The notes: a model not told the origin generated them from the sequence alone. DNA of 23,889 bases from Candidatus Spechtiibacteriota bacterium (GCA_016177905.1 JACOUK010000002.1:1-23889), one strand, 5' to 3'. Positions 6,195 to 14,581 are shown, numbered from the stretch's first letter. Numbers and translations: made by a program.

Positions 6195-7976
6195 TTATTC
6201 ACCTTTCTCCAGTTCCTCTTTTGCCTGCTCAATCTTTAGGAGCTGGGCGGGATCGGAGGTGATTATCTGATCTTCGGTGTAGGAAGCAATAATTTTAATC
6301 GCGACGTGTTTGTTTCCCGCGAAAAAGAGCCCTTCCCCCACTCCGGATTCAAGAAGGAGAAATTTTTCTTCATCGGTGAGGTTAAAAGCGTCTTTTACGA
6401 CATCTATTGACGCGGGGGATTGCTTGAGGAGGAGCTGCATGGAAGAGTTTGTGATTATAGGCTTCCCATAAGAAGAAGAAATGAAATCCGCGACATCTTG
6501 CGTAATAGTCGTGAGGCCAAGATAGTATTTGCGGGCGCGTTTCGCGATAGAGAAGAGAAACGAGGCGCTATCCTCATGCTGCATCATCCACCATGCCTCA
6601 TCCACGATGAGGATTCGCTTTTTAAGATTTTTCCGTATCGCGTTCCAGATAAAAGTTAAGACGAGGAACATGGCGACTGGCCGCAGCTCCTCTTCCATGT
6701 CTCGGATGTTAAACACCACGAGCTGATTTTCAAGATTCACGTTTGTATGCTGGTTAAGAAATCCTGAATAAATGCCCTCGGTGTATTTTTGGAGCCGTAT
6801 CGCGAGAGACTCCCCTCCCTCCATATTTTGGAGCACAAGCTGAAGGTCGCTCATGAGAGGCGGGGTAATTTCCGATACATCTTTTCGCTCGGGCGTGATA
6901 TCGCGCGAGGAGTATGTTTCGGTTATGGCATTGTCAAGAATTGATTCTTCCTCCGGCGTTATTTCTCCAAGCATGACTTTGAGGAGCCCCATCAGGGCGA
7001 TGATATTGGAACGGAGGACATCGGCGGGATTCTCGTCTACGCCAACCGGAGGAAGGTCAAAGGGATTGATATGGTGTTTTGAGGTGAGGGAAAGATTAAA
7101 AAAGCTTCCGCCAACGGTTTCGGCGAGAAATTGGTACTCGTTTTCAGGGTCAATGATAATAACGTCATCGCCAAACATCATGGAGCGCAAGACTTCGAGT
7201 TTTGTGGCGTAACTTTTTCCGGCTCCGGACTTCGCGAAGATTACGGAATTCGCGTTTTCGAGCGAGAAGCGGTCGAAAAGGATGAGGCTTGAATTATGAC
7301 GATTTACGCCGTAGAGAATGCCTTTATCCGAAGTCAAATCGAATGAAACAAACGGAAACGTGGAAGAAAGCGGGCCGGTATTCAGGCTATTATGGATAAG
7401 AAGCGCGTCGTAGCCAAGCGGGATTGACGAATCGAATCCGGCTTTTTGCTGGTACAGGGCCGATTTTACATAGACCATGCGGGATTCAAGGAGTGCGCGG
7501 AGTTCGTTCTCAAGCTGTTCCAGTTTTTTGGGGCTATCCGCATATAGTGTGATATAAAGACCAAACTTGAACATTTTTTCTTCCGCCGTCTGGAGTTTAT
7601 CGCGAAGGTCTTCGATGTTTTGATACGCGGCTTCAAGCATGGGGTCGCGAATAAGCCCCTTTTCTTCCCGCTCCATCATTTCGGCCGTGACAGAAGTCAA
7701 CTGTCTTTGGAGCGTTTTCATTATTTTTTCAGTGGGGGTTGGATGGATAAAGAAGGAAATGTCCATCGGCTGATCCATGTTGATTATTGGCGAAAACCAG
7801 TTTGTGGAGAGATATTTCGGATAGGTAAAGACAAACATGGTCTTCGCGTATTTCTGGCCGATGTGCAGAAAGTTTGAAGCAACTTCAATCGCTGAAGGCG
7901 CGATGATATCGCGCAGCAGCTCGAGGTCTGTTTGCGAAAATTCTTTTTGGAGAGATTGTTTTTGGCGATCAGGCAT
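6195..7976 (-). CDS. virB4: VirB4-type T4SS ATPase (ATPase domain)
   Basis: A 593-residue ATPase of the VirB4/TraC family, the motor that powers assembly and transport in type IV secretion systems at the inner membrane. Walker A is SGAGKS (250-255, K254) in NSVIFAKSGAGKSYATK; Walker B is RILIVDEAWW (D459, E460 in VDEA). Other family hallmarks are VIIIDPENEYQFLAETVGG just after Walker A, HHINPFDLP, the segment FSIAKRARKYYLGLTTITQDVADF, and PIITNSSMQLLLKQ. Residues 1-240 cover part of the N-terminal domain with a coiled-coil-like hairpin (about 85-180); the first part of that domain is encoded by the separate gene just upstream, 6 bases away. Split coding of VirB4 is, to my knowledge, common in Patescibacteria operons beside PrgI. 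The ATG at 7976 has no strong ribosome-binding site. Confidence 0.92.
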   Translation of the reverse strand: MPDRQKQSLQKEFSQTDLELLRDIIAPSAIEVASNFLHIGQKYAKTMFVFTYPKYLSTNWFSPIINMDQPMDISFFIHPTPTEKIMKTLQRQLTSVTAEMMEREEKGLIRDPMLEAAYQNIEDLRDKLQTAEEKMFKFGLYITLYADSPKKLEQLENELRALLESRMVYVKSALYQQKAGFDSSIPLGYDALLIHNSLNTGPLSSTFPFVSFDLTSDKGILYGVNRHNSSLILFDRFSLENANSVIFAKSGAGKSYATKLEVLRSMMFGDDVIIIDPENEYQFLAETVGGSFFNLSLTSKHHINPFDLPPVGVDENPADVLRSNIIALMGLLKVMLGEITPEEESILDNAITETYSSRDITPERKDVSEITPPLMSDLQLVLQNMEGGESLAIRLQKYTEGIYSGFLNQHTNVNLENQLVVFNIRDMEEELRPVAMFLVLTFIWNAIRKNLKKRILIVDEAWWMMQHEDSASFLFSIAKRARKYYLGLTTITQDVADFISSSYGKPIITNSSMQLLLKQSPASIDVVKDAFNLTDEEKFLLLESGVGEGLFFAGNKHVAIKIIASYTEDQIITSDPAQLLKIEQAKEELEKGE

Positions 7977-7982
7977 ATTCTA

Positions 7983-8645
7983 TTAGTATTTCTCAAAAAT
8001 ACTTTTCATCAACGTTCTTTTCTGGAGATTTTGGGGGTTATACAAGTTCCAGAAAAGCATAATCAATTCTTCAGTCGGGAGAAGTATGGTAGTGATGCCC
8101 ATGCGGTTGAGCCCGGTTTTCACGAACTCCACTCGCTGGAGAAGCTGATTTTTGTAGTGAAGAAATTCTTTTCTTTCCATCTTCGCGGGGCTTTTCCCAA
8201 TTCCGAACAGAGAGAGCGGCCCTCCCCCCTTACTATCGGCCTTTCCCGTCGCCTCCGACTGGTCAAAGGAAATTACGGTGTAAAAATCAGTTGAGACGAT
8301 GTTTGTGGATTGAACAAAGTCTTTGATGAAATTTATATACTCGCGTGTTTGAACGCGCAGAAGATCGTTTTGCTGTATTTTTTCTCTCTCTTCGAGCATG
8401 GCGACGTAATCGTCAATATTGAGGAACCTGGAATTTATAAAAATTTGAACGGAAAAATCGAGGGAATTTAAAAAGTTTTGAAATTCGTACACAATCGCGT
8501 CCTGCTCGTCCTTGGATTGTAAGGAGAAATTAAGACTCGAGCACTTGAGCAGCGCTCTCATTCCTCCGCCCTTGAGGATTACTACCCCTTCTTTAATTTG
8601 ATCAACGAGCACAAAAGATTGTGTGCTTTGGGCTTGGCGCGCCAT
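7983..8645 (-). CDS. VirB4/TraC N-terminal-domain protein
   Basis: A 220-residue soluble protein resembling the N-terminal domain of TraC/VirB4-family ATPases, without any nucleotide-binding motif. The opening TQSFVLVDQIKEGVVILKGG, then MRALLKCSSLNFSLQSKDEQ and IVYEFQNFLNSLDFSVQIFI, is the typical strand-helix pattern that in VirB4 proteins precedes the ATPase domain. A Gly/Ser-rich break (GKADSKGGGPLSLFGIGKSP, about 143-162) separates it from a last helical part. The gene sits 6 bases downstream of PrgI and 6 bases upstream of the ATPase gene, so together the two ORFs reconstitute one VirB4. There is a real start codon and no sign that the two frames were once joined by a simple error, so a genuine split is likelier than a frameshift. 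Confidence 0.78.
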   Translation of the reverse strand: MARQAQSTQSFVLVDQIKEGVVILKGGGMRALLKCSSLNFSLQSKDEQDAIVYEFQNFLNSLDFSVQIFINSRFLNIDDYVAMLEEREKIQQNDLLRVQTREYINFIKDFVQSTNIVSTDFYTVISFDQSEATGKADSKGGGPLSLFGIGKSPAKMERKEFLHYKNQLLQRVEFVKTGLNRMGITTILLPTEELIMLFWNLYNPQNLQKRTLMKSIFEKY

Positions 8646-8651
8646 GTGGGT

Positions 8652-9056
8652 TTACTTGTCTAATTTACTCGCAAGCTGTCGTATTTCTTGTTTTGTTACT
8701 TCTATTGATTGGCCTTCAAAAGTTTCAGTTTCTTGCCTTCTTGACCTTTTTTGTTTTTTGGGGAGGGCAAGCTCTTTTTTTTGCCAAATAAAAAGTTGAG
8801 GCGAAATAAAAAAAGAAAAAAACGCGGCGGCAAAATCAATAAGAGGGCGGCCGTTGATTTTCAAAAACGCGACAAGCGCGGTAAGAACAGCGAGCGGCAA
8901 GCCAAGAAGGAAAAAAAGCCATTTTTCCACAATAAACCAAAGGACGAATAAAATTGCTCCGGTGAATCCCAAAATAAGCGTCTGCTTCAGCGTAAACGGG
9001 CCGATGAGCTTTGATTCATGTTCTATAAATTGCGGAACCTGAAATTGCTGGGGCAT
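8652..9056 (-). CDS. PrgI family membrane protein
   Basis: A 134-residue protein matching the PrgI family (VirB3-like small membrane component of Gram-positive-type T4SS). It has the typical N-terminal QFQVPQFIEHESKLIGPFTLKQTLIL, with PQF then E and the GPFTLKQ motif, followed by two adjacent membrane helices (about 28-47 and 49-64, FTGAILFVLWFIVEKWLFFL then GLPLAVLTALVAFL). Next come INGRPL and a short hydrophobic strand, FAAAFFSFFISPQLFIW. The basic and acidic C-terminal tail (about 94-134) is cytoplasmic. PrgI normally lies immediately before the VirB4-type gene, exactly as here (6-base gaps on both sides). The name is shared with an unrelated type III secretion needle protein; the T4SS family is meant. 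Confidence 0.88.
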   Translation of the reverse strand: MPQQFQVPQFIEHESKLIGPFTLKQTLILGFTGAILFVLWFIVEKWLFFLLGLPLAVLTALVAFLKINGRPLIDFAAAFFSFFISPQLFIWQKKELALPKKQKRSRRQETETFEGQSIEVTKQEIRQLASKLDK

Positions 9057-9062
9057 GAGAGA

Positions 9063-11837
9063 TTATTTTATGTTCGCCTGAACCTGCGATAGACCTACCG
9101 CGATGGGAGAAAATACCTCATTGGCTATCCTTTCCGCGATTGTTCGCGCTTTTGCATAGCCGATAAAGAGCTCCCCTTGAATGGTGTTGGTGAAGGAGTC
9201 TATAGGTAGTTTCCCCAGCATAACATCGCCCGTAGTTTCAGCAAGATGTGAGATATCCTTGGGGGAGAAGAAGCCTTCGTTTCTTGCAATTTTCTGTATA
9301 CTATTTGCCGTTTCCATCGATCCTATTGCGTTTTTTACTTCGTCAGGGACACTGTTGTACGTTTTGGCGAATTCGTCACTGTCCATTGGTCGTTTCCATT
9401 GCTGATTTGTCAATAGGAAAGCCTTCTGCGCGGGACTCGCAGTATACCAAGTTTTGAGGTTCTCCTCGGATAAGTTTTGAGTAAAATGCTGAAAGCTTTG
9501 CGGCAGAAACTTTTCGAACCCCTTATAGTAGCCAGATTGCGACCTTTCTGCTGGCGGCGTGCTTGGCGTTGTTCCTTCTCCCGTTTCAGTAGGCGGCGCT
9601 GATGGCGGTGTTGGCGTTCCTCCAGAGGGAGGCGCCCCTGGCGTCCACGTCCCTCTGATATGACCCCTGGGCGGAGGAGTGATAATTGTTCCGCCACCGC
9701 CACCTCCGCCTCCTGCTCCGCCTCTACCTTCTCTGTCATGTGCATCAATTAAATCTTTCCTCATCAGGGATTTCATGCGGGTATTGTCGTAGAATCTTTT
9801 AACAAAGGTGTCGTCATGAATCGTTTTGTTAAGGATAGGATCGCCGGAGCCGAAGGCATGGGCTGTTTCGAATATCTTATTTTGGGGTTCTTCTCCCAAA
9901 TACTCTCCTATCTCTTCGAGGAAGTCGGGTATTAGTTTATTCGCATTTTTCTCCACAAGAGCTTTTATGAATTCGAGTCTATTAAATAGCGATGATGCGT
10001 ACTTGATATTTTTTCTCTTGAATTTCATTGCGATTTCTTCCATCGCTTTGGCCGCGTCTCCATTGTTTTTTGCGATATAGCCGCTGATGATATTCCGCAT
10101 TCTTTGATCTGTGGTCGCGAGGTCTTCAAACGGGTCAACGTTTTTATTGAGGTCTAGGCCAAGCATCACCGCTTTGTTCGCGAGCGATCCGGAATCTATA
10201 AGTTTTGCTTTTTCTTTAGTTCTGTCTTTAACTCGTTTTGCAACCATGCCTTCATCTGCCGTCAATGTTCCGGCGCGGATGAGGTCTAAAAGGTCTTGGT
10301 CGCGAGTCCGGTCGAGAGCAGTGCGATTACGAGACGCAGAAGCAAATTCCGGGAAATAGTTAATGATATCTTTTTCAAGATTCCTCAAAGAAAGACTTTT
10401 CACCAGCGCCCTCATTCGTTCCGGGGAGAGTTTCCCGTCGTTCATTAATTTTCGAATAGATTCAGGATCCTCTTTGTGCTGGGTTTCTATCAAGGCCTTT
10501 AAGCTGTCCGGATCGGTTTCTGATTGTATTTGTTTAAGACGCATAGCCTCGGACATGCCGGCCGCTCTTTTTTGCGCGTCTGCTAGGCGTTTTTGTTTTA
10601 GCTCTTGAAGTTTCTGCCCTCCAAGCACGGTTGCTCCCCTGACGCCGCCGCCAACTAATGGGATGCGAGACAGACGGCTCCCGGCAATTCCCTGAAGCCC
10701 TTTCTCTGCCGCGCCGCTAAGCCCTTGTTCGGCTTTTGTTCTCGCCCAGCGCGCCGGAGCTAACGCAGCATTCCGCGCGGCCCCCTGCACCTTCCCTGCC
10801 CACTTTTTCCCTGTATTTATAATCATTCCAGTCCCCATCGCGCTTGTCTGCATGCCAAAAGCAAAGGCGACATAGAGCAAGAAAAGAGAGAATACGGGCG
10901 GGATAATGTTTGTAAAGAATTTTTCGGCGGAAGATGCGCCGACATTGGCCGCTGGGCCGATTCCTGATAGCTGGCTCGCGGCAAGAAGGGCGATCCAAAG
11001 AAAGAAAAGAACGGGAATCCCGACGATGGACCATTGGATGAGCTGTTTCATCCACTGATCGAAAAACTTTTTTGTGGAGGGGAATATATACGCGACAAAC
11101 GCGAGCGGAGAAAGAATGGTCAAAAACCAAAGCGCTACATATCGCACGGCGAAAATAATTCCGTAGAGAGCGAGGATAAATGCCATTCCGAGAAAAAAGA
11201 TGGTCATTACAACCATTTGCACTACATTGCCTAGCGCAACTTGGGTATCGAGAGATCCGAGCGTCCAAGAGACGCCGCTTTTACCGAGCGTGGAGGTTAT
11301 AGCAGAAAAATTTGGCAAGGCCTGGACAAAAACATCCATAATTATATTGGAAAGATCAACAACGATTCCAACAAGAACTCTGCTGAAATTGACGAAAAGG
11401 GCGGCAACGATGAGAGGGATAAGAGCTTTACGCATGCCGTACGATTCTTTGCCGATTATGGTAGAAACAGCAATTATGACGATAGCGATCGCAAGCCAGG
11501 TATTGGCAAGATCGCGAGCAAGTTTCCACGCGACATCAAGAAAACAGCCGGCCGCGTCGCATTTCGTGTAAAGCAATGGAATGCCTCGAAGCACCCACTC
11601 CATAAACGAGCCGGCGATGGCCGCGAAAAACGCGGCGATTGCCACGAAGACCTGCAGGAGATAAGCGACCATGCTTAAGATTGCCCCCCCGACTATATTG
11701 CCGATGCTGAACAAGCTAAGCGCATGAGCGAATTGAGATGGCACGACGATGCCGAAAACTAAGAGAACCGCAAGATATAGAAAAGCTCCTTTAAGAAAGA
11801 AAGGTTTGTGAGTTGAACATTTTTTTCGCTCCTCCAT
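9063..11837 (-). CDS. VirB6/TrbL-like polytopic membrane protein with long soluble tail
   Basis: A 924-residue protein. The N-terminal 340 residues carry about eight hydrophobic helices (around 17-38, 45-78, 112-128, 137-163, 204-235, 238-253, 266-290, 311-332), as in VirB6/TrbL-type channel proteins of T4SS. The motif RYVALWFLTILSPLAFVAYI (232-251) is typical of this family in Patescibacteria. Residues 345-700 are charged and helical, perhaps cytoplasmic. Around 700-770 a poly-Gly run (eight Gly) leads into a Pro/Gly/Thr-rich linker, and about 150 more folded-looking residues end the chain. The frame is open from 11936 but that would overlap rsmA by 90 bases; the ATG at 11837 leaves a normal 8-base gap and is preceded by an extended -10. 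It is upstream of PrgI by 6 bases. The tail function is unknown. Confidence 0.82.
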   Translation of the reverse strand: MEERKKCSTHKPFFLKGAFLYLAVLLVFGIVVPSQFAHALSLFSIGNIVGGAILSMVAYLLQVFVAIAAFFAAIAGSFMEWVLRGIPLLYTKCDAAGCFLDVAWKLARDLANTWLAIAIVIIAVSTIIGKESYGMRKALIPLIVAALFVNFSRVLVGIVVDLSNIIMDVFVQALPNFSAITSTLGKSGVSWTLGSLDTQVALGNVVQMVVMTIFFLGMAFILALYGIIFAVRYVALWFLTILSPLAFVAYIFPSTKKFFDQWMKQLIQWSIVGIPVLFFLWIALLAASQLSGIGPAANVGASSAEKFFTNIIPPVFSLFLLYVAFAFGMQTSAMGTGMIINTGKKWAGKVQGAARNAALAPARWARTKAEQGLSGAAEKGLQGIAGSRLSRIPLVGGGVRGATVLGGQKLQELKQKRLADAQKRAAGMSEAMRLKQIQSETDPDSLKALIETQHKEDPESIRKLMNDGKLSPERMRALVKSLSLRNLEKDIINYFPEFASASRNRTALDRTRDQDLLDLIRAGTLTADEGMVAKRVKDRTKEKAKLIDSGSLANKAVMLGLDLNKNVDPFEDLATTDQRMRNIISGYIAKNNGDAAKAMEEIAMKFKRKNIKYASSLFNRLEFIKALVEKNANKLIPDFLEEIGEYLGEEPQNKIFETAHAFGSGDPILNKTIHDDTFVKRFYDNTRMKSLMRKDLIDAHDREGRGGAGGGGGGGGTIITPPPRGHIRGTWTPGAPPSGGTPTPPSAPPTETGEGTTPSTPPAERSQSGYYKGFEKFLPQSFQHFTQNLSEENLKTWYTASPAQKAFLLTNQQWKRPMDSDEFAKTYNSVPDEVKNAIGSMETANSIQKIARNEGFFSPKDISHLAETTGDVMLGKLPIDSFTNTIQGELFIGYAKARTIAERIANEVFSPIAVGLSQVQANIK

Positions 11838-11844
11838 CACGTAT

Positions 11845-11853
11845 ATTATATCA
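11845..11853 (-). promoter_or_regulatory. Candidate leaderless promoter of the T4SS-like genes (extended -10)
   Basis: On the minus strand TGATATAAT, a perfect extended -10, overlaps the rsmA stop codon and lies 7 bases before the VirB6-like ATG at 11837. Transcription would start at or next to the ATG, which would explain the lack of a Shine-Dalgarno. No convincing -35 is seen. If real, the T4SS-like genes can be expressed apart from uvrD-rsmA. Confidence 0.45.
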
Positions 11854-12664
11854 CACTCGCGCTCAACCGTATCCATTCGTCCACCGAAAGCGTCTCCGCC
11901 CTTCGTTTTGGGTCTATGCGAGAAGAGGCGAGCCATTGTTCTGTTTGCATGCGGTTTAGCTTGAGCCCTTTGGACAGGTTGTTGATGAGTTGTTTTCTGG
12001 GGTTTGAAAACCCCGTTTTCAGCACAAGAAAAAACTTGCGTACATTAAACTTACGATCGTGGGGATAAGGTACAACTTTGATTATCGCCGAATCTACTTT
12101 CGGCGTTGGCCAAAAAGAGGTTCGCGATACATATGCTACAATCTCGGGTTTCGCGTAGACTTGCACGGAGACTGCAAGAATGCTCATATCTGGGGGGCTC
12201 GCGCAGATTCTCTGGGCAACTTCTTTTTGGACCATGAGGACGATGAGGCTTGGGGGGTTTTGCGCTTCGAGAAATTTTCGCAGAAGCGGGGCGGTGAGAT
12301 AGTAAGGGATGTTGCCTATCAATGACCAATGACTAATAACAAATGACAAATCAATTTTTAAAATATCGCCAACGATGATTTCGATGTTTTTAAAACTTTT
12401 CGTGGCCTCCTTGAGTATGGGGATAAGCGCCTTGTCTTTTTCCACAGCGATGACTTTTTTCGCGCGCTTGAGAAGCTCTACAGTGATCGTCCCAACGCCA
12501 GCTCCAACTTCGATTACGACGTCGTCTTTGGAAAGATTGGCGGCGTCTATAAGGTTTTGGAGGGCTTTTTCGTCTATCAAAAAGTTTTGCCCGAGATACT
12601 TGGTGGGCTCAATGCTGTACTTACGAAGAAGATTTTTAAGCGTTTGGGGGTCTGTCAAAGGCAT
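11846..12664 (-). CDS. rsmA: 16S rRNA dimethyladenosine transferase (KsgA)
   Basis: RsmA/KsgA dimethylates two adjacent adenosines near the 3' end of 16S rRNA using S-adenosylmethionine, a late check in small-subunit assembly. The 272-residue protein begins with LRKYSIEPTKYLGQNFLID (about 12-30), the family's QNFL motif. It has the SAM loop VIEVGAGVGTITVELL (about 50-65), the acidic EKDKAL, the catalytic motif GNIPYYLTAPLLRKF (family N-(L/I)-P-Y), and the C-terminal FSNPRKQLINNL. Just before the NIPY motif a run coded by 7-bp tandem repeats (FVISHWSLI) replaces the usual sequence; see the separate entry. It starts 2 bases after the uvrD stop, and its stop overlaps a candidate promoter for the next gene. 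Confidence 0.95.
   Translation of the reverse strand: MPLTDPQTLKNLLRKYSIEPTKYLGQNFLIDEKALQNLIDAANLSKDDVVIEVGAGVGTITVELLKRAKKVIAVEKDKALIPILKEATKSFKNIEIIVGDILKIDLSFVISHWSLIGNIPYYLTAPLLRKFLEAQNPPSLIVLMVQKEVAQRICASPPDMSILAVSVQVYAKPEIVAYVSRTSFWPTPKVDSAIIKVVPYPHDRKFNVRKFFLVLKTGFSNPRKQLINNLSKGLKLNRMQTEQWLASSRIDPKRRAETLSVDEWIRLSASVI
12323..12350 (-). repeat. Four 7-bp tandem repeats inside rsmA
   Basis: On the minus strand four near-identical heptamers follow each other: TTTGTCA, TTTGTTA, TTAGTCA, TTGGTCA (consensus TTNGTCA). Because 7 is not a multiple of 3, each unit reads in a different frame, together encoding FVISHWSLI directly before the catalytic NIPY motif. The phrase 'VISHWSLVI' is a familiar translation of such repeats in Patescibacteria and some other genomes; that is recall, not a search. 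Confidence 0.75.
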
Positions 12665-12666
12665 AG

Positions 12667-14535
12667 TTAGTCTAACTCAATGATCGTTTCTTCCTCTGCC
12701 GGTATAAACGTAATTAAGTGTTCCGGAAGATTTTGAAGAAATTGAGAAGGAGGGTTGGACTGAATTTTTCCGAAGATTGTCCTTTGGCGAGCGAATAGTA
12801 AATAGAGTTTTTGTTTGGCGCGGGTGACGCCGACATAACAGAGCCTTCTTTCCTCTTCGATGTCGTCGAAATTCGCTCCAAAAAGCGCCCGTGAATGAGG
12901 AAGAAGACCTTGTTCACATCCGGCAATGAACACAACCGGGAATTCGAGCCCCTTCACGGAGTGAAGAGTCATAAGATTGGTGAGATCTTTTTCGTACGCG
13001 ATAGTGTCTGTTTCTTGCGCGAGCGCGGCTTCCTGAAGAAGAGACCGCAAGGCAACTTCCGGCTCTTCGCTTTCATACTTGAGAGAGACAGACAAAAGCC
13101 CTCGCACGTTGTCCCATCTTTCATCCCCTTTTTCCGTGCCATCCCGCACGTACTGTTCAAATCCGGTATGTTCGATCACATACTCTAAAAACTCCGGAAG
13201 TTTTAGTGTTTTGCTTTTTTGGGAAAAATCATTTGTAAGCAGCATAACCGTTTCTATCTTTGACCCGAGTTTTTGCTGTAAAAATCGCGCGGGCATGGCG
13301 GAGGCCCTTTCAAGGGCTAAGGCGTCGTTTGGATTTAGGCAGATCTTGAGCCAGCTCAAGAGATCTTTTACTTCTTTTCTCTGGAAGAAGCGTATCCCGC
13401 CTATGATTTTGTAAGGAAAACCGTTGCGAAGAAAGGATTCCTCAATCGCGCGCGATTGGGCGTTGGTGCGATAGAGCACGACAAAATCGCAAAGGCGAAG
13501 GTGTTTTTCCCGGACAAGCCGCTCAAGCTCGGACACGATAAAATCTCCTTCGTCGCGTTCGGTTTCTACTTCTTTTACGACGATGTCTTCGCCTTTCCCA
13601 TTTTCCGTCCATAGCCTTTTTTCTTTTCGGTTGGAGTTTTGGGAGATGATGGCATGCGCGACATCGAGAATGTTTTGAGTAGAGCGGTAATTTTGTTCGA
13701 GAGTTATCACTTTTGCCGTTGGCCAATCTTTCTCAAAGTAGAGAATGTTTCTGTAATCGGCTCCGCGAAATGAATAAATCGATTGGTCCAAGTCTCCAAT
13801 GCAGTAGAGATTTCCGTGTTTTTGAGCGAGGAGATTGGCGATTTTGTACTGCACGGCATTTGTGTCCTGGAATTCGTCAACAAGAACGTATTTGAATTGA
13901 GTCTGATAATGTTCAAGAATGCGAGGGTTTTGCTCAAACAATTGAATGGTTTTTGTAAGAATATCGTCAAAATCGAGAGCATTTTGATCCGTAAGTTGTT
14001 TTTGATACAACGCGTATACTTTACTTACGAGTTTTGAAAAATGGTCGGTAGCCGCAATTTCATAATCCTCCGGATTTTGAAGCTCATTTTTTGCCGAGGA
14101 AATAATAGCGCGAATTTTCGCGGGGCTCCATTGCTTTTGCTCTATAGAGAGCTTTCGCATAACGCTTTTTACAAGATCAAGGGAATCATCTTCGTCGTAG
14201 ATCGTAAAATCAGGGGTGTGGCCGATATACCGCGCTGTGCTACGAAGAATGCGAGCGCACACACTATGGAAAGTGCCGAGCCACGGGCGGCCGCTGTGCG
14301 TCAGGAGTCTTGACACCCGGAGCTTTATTTCATCCGCGGCCTTGTTTGTAAAGGTAAGAGCGAGGATATTTGTCGGGTCCACTCCCTTTTGAACAAGATG
14401 CGCTATCCGGTGGGTGAGGGTTTTTGTTTTGCCAGACCCTGGACCAGCAACTACCAAAACCGGCCCGGAAATCGCTTCCACGGCTTCTCGCTGTTTTGGG
14501 TTAAGGTCCGTAAGGATATCCATTACGTCAATCAT
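12667..14535 (-). CDS. uvrD: UvrD/PcrA-type DNA helicase (superfamily 1A)
   Basis: A 3'-to-5' DNA helicase used in nucleotide excision repair, mismatch repair and replication fork clearance. The 622-residue chain has the Q-motif LNPKQREAVEA, Walker A AGPGSGKTKTL (about 30-40), motif Ia LALTFTNKAADEI, motif II YVLVDEFQDTNAVQY, motif III GDLDQSIYSFRGAD, motif IV LEQNYRST, motif V VKGLEFPVVFIAGCEQGLLP, and motif VI VGVTRAKQKLYL. It is shorter than PcrA/UvrD of model bacteria (about 720-740) and lacks the C-terminal Tudor-like domain. I chose the ATG at 14535 because AAGGGAG lies 9 bases upstream; an in-frame ATG at 14523 is the alternative. The gene is first in a leftward operon with rsmA and the T4SS-like genes, and divergent from the LysM/M23 gene. 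Confidence 0.94.
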   Translation of the reverse strand: MIDVMDILTDLNPKQREAVEAISGPVLVVAGPGSGKTKTLTHRIAHLVQKGVDPTNILALTFTNKAADEIKLRVSRLLTHSGRPWLGTFHSVCARILRSTARYIGHTPDFTIYDEDDSLDLVKSVMRKLSIEQKQWSPAKIRAIISSAKNELQNPEDYEIAATDHFSKLVSKVYALYQKQLTDQNALDFDDILTKTIQLFEQNPRILEHYQTQFKYVLVDEFQDTNAVQYKIANLLAQKHGNLYCIGDLDQSIYSFRGADYRNILYFEKDWPTAKVITLEQNYRSTQNILDVAHAIISQNSNRKEKRLWTENGKGEDIVVKEVETERDEGDFIVSELERLVREKHLRLCDFVVLYRTNAQSRAIEESFLRNGFPYKIIGGIRFFQRKEVKDLLSWLKICLNPNDALALERASAMPARFLQQKLGSKIETVMLLTNDFSQKSKTLKLPEFLEYVIEHTGFEQYVRDGTEKGDERWDNVRGLLSVSLKYESEEPEVALRSLLQEAALAQETDTIAYEKDLTNLMTLHSVKGLEFPVVFIAGCEQGLLPHSRALFGANFDDIEEERRLCYVGVTRAKQKLYLLFARQRTIFGKIQSNPPSQFLQNLPEHLITFIPAEEETIIELD

Positions 14536-14552
14536 AATCCACAACTCCCTTA

Positions 14553-14581
14553 TTGACAAAATTTGTCCCCTGCCGTAAGAT
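14553..14581 (+). promoter_or_regulatory. Sigma-70-type promoter for the LysM-M23 hydrolase
   Basis: A perfect -35 TTGACA (14553-14558), a 17-base spacer and a -10 TAAGAT (14576-14581, 4 of 6) point rightward. Transcription would start near 14588, about 90 bases before the annotated TTG start. It overlaps the 5' edge of the divergent uvrD leader. Confidence 0.65.

Noticed and set aside
11838..11936. N-terminal extension of the VirB6-like protein
   Set aside because: It would overlap the rsmA 3' end by 90 bases; the extra residues are charged and precede a natural start followed by a membrane segment.
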